From: Polytrichum commune
Lineage: Eukaryota; Streptophyta; Polytrichopsida; Polytrichales; Polytrichaceae
Length of the DNA: 64,000 nt
Reading direction: 5' to 3'
Assembly (NCBI GenBank): GCA_950295325.1
Contig: OX485807.1
Coordinates: 40,952,440 to 41,016,439, forward strand
The notes below the pieces were generated by a model. That model was given only the letters and a program-made list of their open reading frames with translations. It was not told the DNA's origin and did no database searches. The translations under genes were made by a program, and so were the position numbers. Each line of letters begins with the position of its first letter. The first letter of the stretch is position 1. Below, one piece after another: positions 49,040-60,529 of this stretch.

Positions 49040-52000
49040 TTAATCCTCCAGCTTATCAGATGAGATCGAAATTCCCGTTGGAGTCCACTTTTCGGAGGAA
49101 TTGGATTGCGCCGTCGTGTCCGAGGGAGACACAGATTGCTCGCTAACCAAAGGTTGCGGATGAAACCCCGAGCGGACAGCCGAGAGCACATCCTCTGAAC
49201 CAAAATAGGCCGTGTTCGGAAGACTCGGCAATGCTGTTGTGTCCCCCGAAATGAATACCTGGTTAATGAGCCGCATTGTGGGCCTGGACATTGGATTCGG
49301 AAGGCAACACAAGAGGCCCATTTTGAGCACCATGGTCTTTTGCTCGTTCTCGCTCAAAATCTCCTCCTCGATACGCCGACTGAGTGCCAGCGTGTAGTCC
49401 AATTCCTCCTGGTCTTTCGGCAAGCTCCTGAAGGTATGTGGGTGTTATTCGGTTACTTCTCTTAATTGGACCCTCTAAATATTGATTGGTTTGCGATTCG
49501 GCGAGGATTAAAAAACAGACGCCATGTAGACAATTGCTTAAGAGGATAGGATGACTTCTTCAAATGTTATCAACTACTCCACACTCAATAGTGAACACAA
49601 TTTGGGAGGACATATGTATTCAGTTAAGAAATCAACAAACATGCACTTCTGATAACCATAACTACATTAGGAAAAGTCCAAATTTCAATCCGAATGTTTG
49701 TTGATGCCTCATTGTAAATTTGCTAATGTAACACACGTTTCATTGCGTAAATCTAATCGGAAAAAGTTTGAGAACATAAAAAAACAAACCGCATAACACC
49801 CACATACCTGATACTTTGGCTACCCGATGGAGATTTCCCGAAACGTAGTTTCTGCACATTTCCAGCTTCAAGCGCCGGGTCGACGACTCTCAACAATTCG
49901 CCGGCTTCGTAAGCACGCCATACTCTGTTCAACAACACCACATCATCCGGCTCGATGTCGCCGATTGATTGCACCGGTTGTCTCCCAGACACCACTTCCA
50001 ACATCAAGACGCCAAAACTGTACACGTCGGATTCCTTTGTGGCTTTTCCTGTGTAAGGCATCTCAGGTGCCATGTACCCAAGCGTGCCGGCCATCAATGT
50101 GGTCTTGTCCACCTGCCAAGAAACTCTTATTTATAATAAGCAAGGGCGTGCAAATCATCATCATAAATGCCTTGCGGTAAATATTTCTAATAACACCGCA
50201 TCCATGTCATTGTTTATTCACCATTGCTTATCTTTGTACTCATGATACCGGGTCAACTCCATTAGAGCTCATTTTGTTAACGATCTTTTATTAGTTCATG
50301 TGTTTCACATCTAACGTTCAGGTTATCCATACTCTCAAACTTGTACATGGAAGAACTTTTTGAACATTCTGTGTGCTGGGGCTCTCCGAGTAACTCTTGA
50401 TTGCAAGCCCAATTCAATATTCTTGCTTTTATTTTTTGAAGGGAAATGAACATGGATTTGTTGAGGTTTTGGTCTAAATATCGCTGGAAGAATATAGGGG
50501 AGATTAAGTCATCCTGGTTATCATTCATCCCTCCAAATGCAATTAAAAAAAAAACCTTATTGCAGCTGTATGATGCACATATGCGTTCTGTGATCCATTT
50601 ATTTTTAATCTATCTAGTACATTCCATTGCCCAGCCACATAATATCCTTCTCAACGCTCATCTAAATGTCGTGAGAAATAAGATAGCATTGGATTTACAT
50701 TTCTCATGTAGTCTCACACTACACAAATTAAATCTTAAGGACGTAAGGCACCTTCACTCACATTAATCGAGTTTAGAAAGAAAAATTAGAATTATACAAA
50801 ATTTGCCACCCACCTTCTGGTGGTCGATCAGCCTCGCGAGCCCAAAATCGCCCAAATGCGCATTGAACTCCGCGTCGAGCATGACGTTGCTGGATTTGAT
50901 GTCTCGGTGGAGCACGCATTGCTGCCACTCGTCGTGCAAGTATGCGAGTGCGGCCGCGACGCCCTGCAGGATGGAGAATCGAAGTTCCCACGAAAGCGGT
51001 TCTCGGGGCATGGACCGGGCCATACTCCGTTTCAACGATTTTGATGACCCTCCGAGGCTCGAGGATTTCCCGTGGAGCCACTGGTCGAGGCTTCCATTGG
51101 GCATGAAATCGTAGACGAGCAGCAGTTTCCCGTCCTCGTGGCACCAACCCTGCAGCTGGATCAAGTTGCGGTGCCGGATCTGGCTTATGCTCGTTGCCTC
51201 CGCGACGAACCCTTCCTCCCCGTCCGCCGACTCGTGCCGAATCCGTTTCACCGCAATTAGGTCGCCCGACGGCCGCAAAACCCCTTTATATACCGACCCC
51301 ATCCCGCCAGTTCCCACTCGCTCGCTCTCGGCAAAGTTTTTCGTCGCGACGCTGAGCTCCCGGAACGTGAACCTGCGTGGCCCAAGGAGATGGTGGTTGA
51401 TGAAACTCGATCTACCTTGCCGCCTCCGACGCCTCCTCCAGTAGCCAGAAACAATTAATCCCAAAACAACTAAAACAACTACACCCAACGCTCCACATAT
51501 ACCCGCAACAAGAGTGACATTCGTCCCACTCGCAGCCGACCCGGATAACGGCGACTTTAAGACCTTCAAGTAGGCGGTTCGGTTTCCAACTTGTTGAGGG
51601 TAACCCCCATTGAATAGCGGCGAGGATTTGATGAAACACGTATACCCACGTCGCCAGTAAGTCACTCCTGCGCACCCGCACTCGTCTAAACACCGTTGAG
51701 TGCACGAGGTCTCGTCGGTCAAGTATCCCGGGTACATGCGGTCGGCGAACGGGTAGTCGATGTCGCCCACCTTCACCATCTGAAATAAGCTCTTGTTCAC
51801 GCTGCATTGATTTGCGGGGATTTCATTCACCTGCTTGCATCCCTTCATCATATTGGTTTCGTCGATTGCGGTGAACTGCGGGGGACATGTGCAGGAGGCG
51901 CTCGCGGCTGGCGCGAATGGATTGTAACTACACACACCAAAAGGGCCGCACTCCGCGAGGATATTACACGAGTTCGTATCGTTGATCCAAATCCCTTCGT

Positions 52001-53105
52001 CGTTCCAAGCACTCGCTCCCGAACCTGCAGCCCAACTGTACATTCTTAGCCCGCCATCCCAGTCCAGGGTTACGCGCCGGAACACGCCGGATGCTTGGAT
52101 TGACGTGTTGGTGATCACGATATTGTTGGTGCTTCCTAAGTAGAAGCTGCCCAAGTTCGCATCAAGAATCGCATAAGTCGCACCCGTGGTGTCGTTCTGG
52201 TAAGGATAGAGTGTGATGCCTCCTTGCGTAACGACTTCGCTGCTCCATGAGGATCGGTTCCAGTTCGAGATGCTGTCGCCGGTCCAACTCAGCGTGAAAT
52301 TGTTTTGGCCATTCACGTTCACCCAGCCTGCGCGGTAGTAGCCCTCGGACCAGTCATTCGTGGTTTTCCACGAGACGAGCGAGACGCCCGTGTTGTTGAC
52401 GGAAAACTTCTGGTCAGGCAACAAGGTGTCCGTCGGCGTGTCGAAGCTCTGCCAGACGATGGTGGTGTTTGTCGCGTCCATGAGCACCAAATTCCCCGTG
52501 TCTCGTAACTCCAAACTCGTGGCATTAATCTAATGATATACACATAAAGAAAGTAAAACCCGAGCTCAGAAAATTAATGGAAGCACCTTGGGTACACCTA
52601 ATTAATGCTCACGACGGAAGTGAATAAACGAACTCACTCCCCTTGCGCAGGAATAATGCATGAAGATAGTTAAGTTACTCACTCCGTTGTAATTGACAGA
52701 TTGCCACACCAGTTTTTGAGTAGAAACTGCAGGGTCGAAGAGCTGGAGGACGCCACCCTGGGAATTAAGTTGCAAGTAAGCCGAGCTGCTCAATGTGGTA
52801 TTCCGGCCAGCCAATATCCACACAATCGTTCGGACGGAGCTCGGCAACTGTGCGTACCATATCGCGACCCCGTAACGATCGGACGAGCCGGGCGCAAGGT
52901 AGAAACCGAATTCGAAGATACCGCCGGGGGAGGTTAGGTTAGGCCCGCCACTCGTTTGGATCACACCCGACAAGCCCAGGGTACTCGCACCTTCAACAAC
53001 TAGTAGTGTTCCACGTTGCGCGGCCAGATACAGTACGGCTAGGAGAACTAGAATTCGCAATTGCGCAACTACCCTCGGTGCAACACCAAACCTGGCGATC
53101 CTCAT
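49040..53105 (-). CDS. G-type (S-domain, bulb-lectin) receptor-like serine/threonine kinase, 4 exons
   Basis: Predicted exons on the minus strand are 53105-52683, 52529-50814, 50112-49808 and 49427-49040. All introns are GT-AG, the frame is kept throughout, and the product is 943 aa. Residues 1-39 form a signal peptide. An S-locus-type bulb lectin domain follows at about 40-165 (LELRDTGNLVL, WQSFDTPTDT), then an SLG region with an EGF-like Cys cluster at about 327-360 and a PAN-like Cys-rich segment at about 383-440. One membrane span lies at about 479-505, followed by an Arg-rich stop-transfer stretch. The kinase domain starts near 540: glycine loop GTGGMG at 547-552, Lys569 in AVKRI, helix-C Glu585, HRD 682-684, DFG 702-704 and an APE motif in exon 3. 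It is therefore an RD kinase with all key residues, predicted at the plasma membrane with the lectin side outside. Ligand and pathway cannot be told from sequence. The start chosen is the only Met that precedes the signal peptide. Intron 3 is a MITE copy (separate entry). Family confidence is high. The position of intron 3 is inferred from frame and splice signals. Confidence 0.9.
49432..49808 (-). mobile_element. MITE (family C) forming intron 3 of the receptor kinase gene
   Basis: The predicted intron (49428-49807) coincides with an inverted-repeat element. The ends are AGGTATGTGGGTGTTAT at 49432 and its exact reverse complement ending at 49809. The interior aligns by eye with copies at 8558-8927, 28046-28423 and 13061-13409 through shared stretches such as AATAGTGAACACAAT and GAACATAAA. 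A direct repeat CCTGA lies at 49427-49431 and 49807-49811, and the shorter reading TGA is also possible. In gene sense the donor (AG|GTATGT) falls at one end of the element, and the acceptor (TTCAG|G) uses the duplicated target bases. Confidence 0.75.
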
Positions 53106-54488
53106 CGCATGTTAATCAATACCTGTCGAACTGCATTCATAGTGCTCTCAAACATATCTGCGCGTGCTACTTACCCCGCAGGCAAGCCCTAAACTTCAAA
53201 CACTCGAACTCCATCGACCACCATAGCCGTGATCTCACTACAACAAAGTTTGCTCGATCCTTCTCCAAGTCAGCCCATCACCATGCCCTGCTCAGGTCCT
53301 TCCACTGATCCTGGGGCAGTAGTACTCCATCTGACACCTGCACCATCATAATGAACGCAAACTAACCTCACAGGGGGCGCGAGTATCGATCGACGTCCCG
53401 CTTAATAATTAATGGACCTGCGCTGTACAAGGTTTGGAGGGAATCACAGACGTCGTGATGGCCATGATCCCTCCTTGCATGGCGAGCAAAGTTACAACAA
53501 CAAAACGTCAAGTTGCATAAGTTAGAGTCCTCGGAGGATCCGAAGACCTCTGGAAGCCGCTTGCAAGCTCCGAAATTGCCTGCTTTTCTTGTGCCCCACT
53601 GCAGGCTGTTGATCTGGAGTCCACCTGGCTATGGGGGCTGGGATTAAGCGACTGGCCCAACCCTCTAATCTCGTGACTATACCTCGAACTTGTGCAACAT
53701 CACCTGTTGCACCTCCCTCGTTGCTGCGTATGAAGGAATACATATATTGTACCATGGATCTATTCACCAAATTTAGCAGGAGTCAGCGACACCAACAGCA
53801 GCTCATGAGTAAACACTTTTTATTGTTTGCTTGTTGTAGCAGAAATGACGGAGACCTTCCGCAGCACCTACCAAGCAGTGAACGGGGAGTGCCGGCAGTT
53901 AGTTACAAGCTACTGTAGCAGGTTGTTTTGGAAAATTTCTGAATGAAATAGAATGTTTAGGAAGGGGTTCCGGAAGAAACATCTAGGTTTTCGGAAATGG
54001 GCCTATTAGGGGGAAAAAAAATGCTGGCATTTAGGCAAGCTGTCCCGGAATAACCACGGTCAATTATCGATTGAAAGGCGTTTTTCACAGCAGGCAGTCG
54101 ACCATACATATGTTTTTTAGGATTTTTTTTTTTTTTTTTTTTTTTGTAATACTATGCATAGTTGGAGTTATTGTTGCCTTGATGGCTTGTGCTTTAGGGT
54201 GGAGCAAATCGGCATACTCACGCAGTGGTGTAGCTGCCGCAACTTGCATTCTGAGTTTACTAATATGCCTTCAGGGCAAGTGGGTTCACCGAATTGGTAT
54301 ATCTTTGAATTGGATACTTTGTTGGGCCATTATGGGTTAGATTACTCACATGGAAGCTTCAAACTCCCTCCTCTTGTGGACCAGACAACATGTAAGTGTG
54401 ATTTTTTAGCCTTTAAACTTCAATGCACTACGGAATGGGGGATAAGAATTTCAGGGATTTGTGGGGCATGATAACTTGGAATCATGTT
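53106..54488. other. Upstream flank of the receptor kinase gene
   Basis: Should contain the promoter and leader of the minus-strand gene. No TATA box could be placed with confidence. A poly-T run lies at 54123-54145. Short frames at 53522-53918 occur on both strands and are not supported. Confidence 0.4.
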
Positions 54489-54742
54489 TTGCAAGCATAG
54501 TACCTCAGCCAACTCATTCTTGCAGAGTTAGCTCATGTGCAATGTGTTTCTACAACGACATGTGAGTGTGCTTTTAGTGTGCAAAATTTGATCAAGACTA
54601 AAGTTATAAATAGGTTGGGTAGTAAGAATCTCGAGGCAATGTTGTGAGTTGCCTTGGAAATGACAGATGAGGGGGTAGATGACATTATCAGTGACGTTGT
54701 CCCACTTTAGAAGAATGTCGGTAAATATCGGTTTTTTGTATG
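54489..54742 (+). pseudogene. hAT transposase C-terminal dimerisation region, decayed
   Basis: The frame starting with the codons for LAELAHVQ at about 54519 reads through CECAFSVQNLIKTK and the NRLGSKNLEAML block. This pattern is typical of the dimerisation end of hAT-type transposases (ZNF862-like group). In-frame stops follow at about 54645 and 54702, but the frame continues with EMTDEGVDDIISDVV between them. Nothing upstream of about 54490 is clearly coding. It is a dead fragment unrelated to the neighbouring receptor kinase. Confidence 0.7.
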
Positions 54743-55194
54743 CTAGCCTCCTTCTTATTTGAATTCTCCTAATACACCGAGTGTGAGTGATGTGTCTTGT
54801 TCGTTTGTTGATAGTGAAGTTCCCAAGTAGTTCCCAAGTGAAAATGGATGTATTTTAGATGTACATACCATAGATGAAAGGAATTTTAGCATTAACTACC
54901 TCTTTAATATGACGAAACGGAGATTCTAAATGTTGCATTATCAAGTGTCGTAGTTGTGTAAAAAAGGGAGTTTGGTCTCGCAAAAATGTGTCGTAATATC
55001 GAGGGTGTCGTATAAACGAGTGTTGTTTAACGAGATTAGACTGTAATTGTTAACCTATAAGTATTTGTCATTCCTTGTCAAAACATTTGGGTGTTACAGA
55101 TTTAAAGTGTTGCAAGTAATGTTATTTACTAAGTATTTTTTCATCCAAATTTCAATCATCCATGACAAATTTTCATCACATATTTGTTAGGTGT

Positions 55195-57081
55195 AGATGC
55201 CTAGAGGTCTCAAACTGTCATGCCTGCTAATTGCCAGTATGATTCCATCCATCAACGTAAGTAACTTTAAGTGAAAAATATCTACACTATGACATTTAGA
55301 GTAACACATTGGAATACGTTAGATGATAGTCTTGTGTTTTAATATGCAAGGGGGAGACTTCTACTAGCATACTAATGGCAAGTGTCACGTGTTTACATTT
55401 TAGTGTGGAAGAGGAAGATAAAATTCTTTAGCATACTAATGTCAAGTGTCATTTGTGTACACTTTAGTCAACTTGTAGACTATTGTGTAACATAGGCATG
55501 CACCTCATAACATTGTTGAACATACTCGTGTCAAGATATTAGTAAGCGCACTTGAACGCCAAGTGTCATGAGGTGATCAATGATCGGGGAGATCCGGCAG
55601 CTAGTTGTAAGTTAGCCGAGTGAAATTGCAAAATTACCGATTTTTTTGGGGAGATTTCGGCCGTATAACCGAGTTAAATATGAAGAGTATAGGAAATCAA
55701 CCAACCCATATGAGATAATGTAGGAAATTTAACCCCTCAGGCTCAGAAAATGACGGAAATGAGTTGGGTCTCTTGAGGGTATGGGCGGATATTGAATGAG
55801 GGAGGTTCTCAGCCGTGTAGGTCACATGAAACTTAACGATGCTTTTGCTTCATTATTGCATTTCATTGTTGACGGCTAGCGTTTAGAATGTATTATGAGT
55901 GGGTCTATGGAAGATCTTTGTGGTGATCTTGATAATGTACTACTGGAAGCCATAGCTTTATGAAGGAACTCTACAAAGTTTAGATGGTTGTTTTCACATC
56001 CACAAAGATACCTTTCAGGGCGTTTTCCTCTTGAAGGTGAAGATGATATTGTTGATTTTGACTCTAACAGTTGGTGAATTTCATTTTTGTATATAGTATG
56101 GTATGTTAGGTTACTCTTTTATCATGTTGTGGCCTCAAATCTAATACGAGGTTTTAAGACCTAGGTATAATGATAGAAGAGTTTATCCATGGCCATCAAC
56201 CGGTTGATGGCTTATTTTAGGTTCAACTCCTGCTACGGATACATTGTTGATCATTCTTGTTGGATGTTGATATCATTACATATTATTGTTGTATGTTGAT
56301 ATGTTCTTTGGACATTGTTGTTGAATGGTGTATGTTGTTTGTAGATATAATTGGAAAACCAACTTACTTATCAATGCCCGAGTTTTTGGCCGGTTGTCAT
56401 TACAATGAAGAGGAAATTAACCGGCACTTGAAAGAAAATATAGGATATTGGCTGATCCAAATTAATGACAACAAGTTTGCAACCGATCAAATCCTAAAAA
56501 AACCGGTAGAAATTATGAAGAGACGGATTTTAGCTGATTGAGCTCAAAAATCTCCCGAACCCTGGAGGTGATACTTATGGTGAAGGTGTACATCGTTTAT
56601 GGTATTTAGTGTCACATGTGTCATAGTGTCACTTACCCTATTTTGAGGCATATGCTAGGCTATATTGATGATCAACAACATCATCATAAGTATTGCCTCA
56701 TGACACTTGGCGTTCAATCAATGCGCTTACTAATATCTTGGCATGAGTATGTCAATAATGTTATGAGGTGCATGCCGATGTTACACAATGGTCTACAAGT
56801 TGACTAAAGTGTACACAAATGACACTTGACATTAGTATGCTAAAGAAACCTATCTTCCTCTTCCACACTAAAATGTAAGTTCATACGATACTTGCCATTA
56901 GTATGCTCAATAATATCTCCTCCTTGCATATTAAAACGCAAAAGTATCTTCTCAAGTATCCCAATGTGGTTCGCTAAATGAAATAATGTAAATAAAATTT
57001 CACTCAATATTTTTACTATGTTAACAAATCGTATCATATTGGCAATTAGCAGATGTGACACTTTGAGACCTCTAGGCATCT
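55195..57081. mobile_element. Fold-back element with about 385 bp terminal inverted repeats
   Basis: 55195-55573 and 56696-57081 are inverted copies, with outer ends AGATGCCTAGAGGTCTCAAA and its complement. They share long blocks such as TTTAGCATACTAATGTCAAG and TGTGTACACTTTAGTCAACT. The 1.1 kb spacer is unrelated to either arm. It holds a 94-codon open frame at 56257-56541 that I do not recognise. A diverged single arm occurs at 4310-4556. No target duplication was identified. Confidence 0.75.
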
Positions 57082-57574
57082 AGTTTAGGCCCTTCGCAAA
57101 TAATGTGCGTGACATTAAATACCATAAATATCTATTATCCAATATTTAGTGTCACGTACACTATTCATGAACAATCTAAACTAGATAGCTATGGCTTGGG
57201 GTTTGTGGTATCTTAATACCCAACCATCATGGATGGAGAAGCTTTAGTAAGAAAAAGCCCCCTACAATGTTAAGGGCTGATTCATTCCAACTTCTCTCCA
57301 CTCAACTAATTCGGGATTGATGATGCTATTTCCAGAGTCAAATGCTCTAAAATAGATTATTTACTTGCTACAAAATAATGCACTATGTTTTCACCTTCAA
57401 AATGGATGAGTTAATGTGGACACCGTGAAATCCCTAGGTTGAAGATTTTAGTAAGTGATGCTATTATACAAGTGACACTAGACACCATAAGCGATGTAGA
57501 ATAATTTAGATCTTTGGCCTCAATTTTATGGTCAACTTTGCAAAAACTAAAAATCCCTCGGGGCTCTGCAAAGT

Positions 57575-57803
57575 ACACTATACCATTAGTGATATTTAGT
57601 GTCATTTACTATTCGGAGTTACGCATTGGAACAACATTTTATTGTTAACTTAATTTTCTTACCAAGTAAAGATGTTAACGTTACATAGTGTTCAAAACAT
57701 CCAGCTTGACCTTTGTTGGTAAAAAATGAGATCTACAATAAAAAGTTAGAGTACGATATAACTCCAAGTATTAAGTGACATTGAATACCATAAACAATGC
57801 AGT
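57575..57803. mobile_element. Family D MITE copy
   Basis: Contains GATATTTAGTGTCATTTACT and GGAGTTACGCATTGG at the left and the complementary AACTCCAAGTATTAAGTGACA at the right. The central TTACCAAGTAAAGATGTT and TTTGTTGGTAAAAAA are family hallmarks. Confidence 0.6.
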
Positions 57804-57854
57804 CAGTCTGCAAGTTCACCCTTTCCTTTCGGGCTGGGGCATACCAACCCGTGC

Positions 57855-58183
57855 ACTACACAAAATATGATATTTAGTGTTTGATTATATTTGTGTTGTT
57901 ACCACCCTACCATGCTCAACACTAATTTTCAATTCTTTGACAATTTGGGTTAGACATAAATGTGCCGCTACCTTCCTTACTGCCACCTCCCTTATTATAT
58001 ATATATATTTTTTCATATCTTGACTAACACTAAATTCAAACATGTAACTTCCACATATTACCATAGTTGATATTTAGTGTTTGAGTTTACATGTAGTGTT
58101 ACTTACTTTCATAGGGTTATTGATATTTAGTGTATGCGTTCGTATTCAGTGTATCAAACACTAAATATCATATTTTTTGTAGT
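57855..58183. mobile_element. Inverted-repeat element related to family D, 329 bp
   Basis: The ends ACTACACAAAATATGATATT and, reversed, ACTACAAAAAATATGATATT extend to TTAGTGTTTGAT. The ends are the same type as 19530-19754 but the interior is different and longer. Confidence 0.65.
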
Positions 58184-58364
58184 TCCTTGGAGACAAGGGT
58201 TTAGGCATCCAACAAGGAACAAGTGTATGGGTTGGTTCGCCCAAATCTCCCTTTCGCATGTGCTTTATGAAACATCACCGGCACCTCAGGCACATATACC
58301 TAAAACCAACTCTATGTACCACAGGGATAGATTTGAAACCCCACGTCTTTACCAGAGTTACATA

Positions 58365-58731
58365 AGGTAGGGGTGGCAATTTCCGTGCGGGTCCTAAAGT
58401 CGACCCCTATGTTGGAAGCACCTTTTAGGTGCTTTTACTTGGGTTTACAAAAGCACCTATCAAGGTGCTTTTATCGTTCACAGCGCTGCCAGCGGTCGGT
58501 TTAGAAATCCACCCTTTGGATATACCATGTACCCTATGTGCGAGTGTTGGTCACTCTACAAGGTTTCCTTTAAAAATTTGTAGGAAATCGTAAACATGCT
58601 GAATTTTTTTGATTTTTTCATAGTTGCTCTTGCATCAGCTTTGCGGAGCGCTCAAAATTTATTAAAAAAAATAGTTTCAGCATCCCAACTAGGCACATCT
58701 GAAATTTGGACGGAAATAGCCACCCCTACCT
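58365..58731. mobile_element. Inverted-repeat element with AGGTAGGGGTGGC ends, 367 bp
   Basis: The left end AGGTAGGGGTGGCAATTTCC and reversed right end AGGTAGGGGTGGCTATTTCC match over about 23 bp, and TA flanks both sides. Internally the motif AGCACCTTT...AGGTGCTTTT occurs twice near 58420-58475 and would form strong hairpins. A TA duplication suggests a Tc1/mariner-like origin, but this is tentative. The 129 aa frame at 58596-58985 starts inside it and is not accepted as a gene. Confidence 0.65.
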
Positions 58732-59339
58732 TAGTGCAGTGTTGGGTATATGTATGTGTAGCCGCAACTTGTGAGTTGGCGTCACAAGGCATTCCCGCGA
58801 ATGTTGCAGGGATTTACAATCAATTTGCAAACAAAAGAAAGCAATTCCTACAGCCCTGTCATTCCATGTTTTGGACTACATTGCCTCCACAAGTGCTTAT
58901 TAACTTGGGCTGCCTTTTTGGGGCCTTTAAGAGAAGAGAAGGGGGGGGGGGGGGGGGAGCTAATAAAATGTTGATTCTTCATTGAACTAGGAATCTAGGA
59001 ACGGAGGGTTTGCTTTCCCACCATATTGCCGGCTCTTGAAAAACAGTGGAGGCAAAACACGGCCCATAATTTTGGGAGCCAATAAGAATGGACCATGAGG
59101 TCTTAGATGTTTGAAATTAATGTTTTTTTTTAATATTTTTGTGAAGTAGTCATCTTTGAGGCGGGGTGTTTGGAGAAGCAACTCAAAATCGAGGGGACTC
59201 AAGACTGAGTCAAATCCATTTGGAACATCCTCATGGGCAACATCCGGAGATTTTTCAAGTCATGAAGAGTATGTTGCCACGCCAATCTCTTGTAATCAAG
59301 TAAAGAGTCCCATATCACTTGGTGTGTTTTTTTTTCCAA

Positions 59340-59870
59340 AGGCCACTAACTAGCATTGGAATCCAAATCATTACGTTGGTGCCAAATGATCCACACGAGG
59401 CCGCTTCTCAAGAGGAATCAAATTCTACTAAAAAATAATCAGAGATTTGTTGAGTGATTGATCAAAGAGACGTTGCATCATCGAGAGAGACTTCCGAGGG
59501 CCAAGGATACCTCTTTTCGCAAAAAATTACCAAACGATGTTAGTTGCATAGCGCCACGCTTGTTGAGCTAACTGACAACTGAAGAACATGTGCTCCACTG
59601 GTTCCATGGCTCCTAAACCACAATGGGGACAACTTTTGTCAACCTCCGTTGAGATCTTCCCACGACATGCGTTCAATGCCACTACCTTGTGAAATACTGA
59701 CCAAAGGAAATCCGCTTCCTTATGTGCCTTATGTTTATGCCAAATGATGTTTCATCTAAGGGAAGTGGAGGGAGGTATTTCATTCCGCCACTTATATGGG
59801 ATTGATTTCCTAAGTGCCACTAGGGAAATGATCCAAATCCTGCCAAACTTGGTTGAGTACACCAAAAAAG
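59340..59870 (-). pseudogene. LINE (non-LTR retrotransposon) fragment with reverse-transcriptase zinc-binding domain
   Basis: On the minus strand, one frame from about 59860 reads LRKSIPYKWRNE, then after a stop IIWHKHKAHKEADFLWSVF and HKVVALNACRG, followed by the Cys-His cluster CPHCG...VEHMFFSCQLAQQAW. This matches the zf-RVT region at the 3' end of plant LINE ORF2 proteins. Several in-frame stops lie before and after the zinc cluster. No reverse transcriptase core or poly(A) tail was found, so it is a small dead fragment. Confidence 0.72.
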
Positions 59871-60169
59871 GTGTAACTTTGGGGCACCACCATCATGCCG
59901 GGTCAAAGAAAAGTTGATCCGATTTTCCAAAGAACAAGTTGAATCGAGTCTACGCACTTCCACGAGAGAGTCAATCCACCCTAACCTTGGACATCCAACT
60001 TGAGAAAACCATAGGAGGTACAACATTCCTTACATAAGGTTGCACCTCAATAAGGGGGCTGCCTAAATACCCCCGACGAGCGTTGCAGCTGTCAGGGCGG
60101 CGGGCAAGGGCAGCCCCAAAAAAGCCAGAGGTTCGGACACCCGACCCTGGCCTGGCCCGACCCTGGCCT

Positions 60170-60330
60170 AATCCCCCGACCCTGTCCACCCGGTGTCCAG
60201 CCCGGCCTCCAGCATGGATTCCCGCCCGGCCTCCAGCCTGGACAGATGCCTGGTTTTCCGGCCGGCTTCCAGCCTGGCTGCCCGCCCCGCCCTCCACCTG
60301 GCCACCCTCCACCTAGCACCTAGCCACCCT
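60170..60330. repeat. GC-rich minisatellite
   Basis: Degenerate copies of a unit like CCGGCCTCCAGCCTGGA, then CCACCCTCCACCT near the right end. It produces long open frames on both strands that are not genes. Confidence 0.65.
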
Positions 60331-60529
60331 CCACCTTTACTAGTGCACCCGCCTTTCATTTGAATTTTTTTGGTTTTGCTTTGCTCATGGTTGTTGCAAT
60401 GATGTGAGGAGCTTTGGTGTGGTTGTCAAGAACATGGCGGCGGCCATGCATATGCACTAGATCTTGGTTCTGAGGTTGTAGGACAGGGCGCTGCTCCAAA
60501 AAATGGAATGGATCCATGAGAGGGACACA

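Noticed and set aside
50773-51444. Long open frames on both strands opposite or beside the kinase exons
   Set aside because: They are shadows of the GC-rich receptor kinase exon 2 and have no features of their own.
58596-58985. 129-codon frame
   Set aside because: It starts inside a transposable element with clear inverted repeats and ends in a poly-G run.
60083-60359. Proline- and glycine-rich frames on both strands
   Set aside because: Generated by the GC-rich minisatellite.
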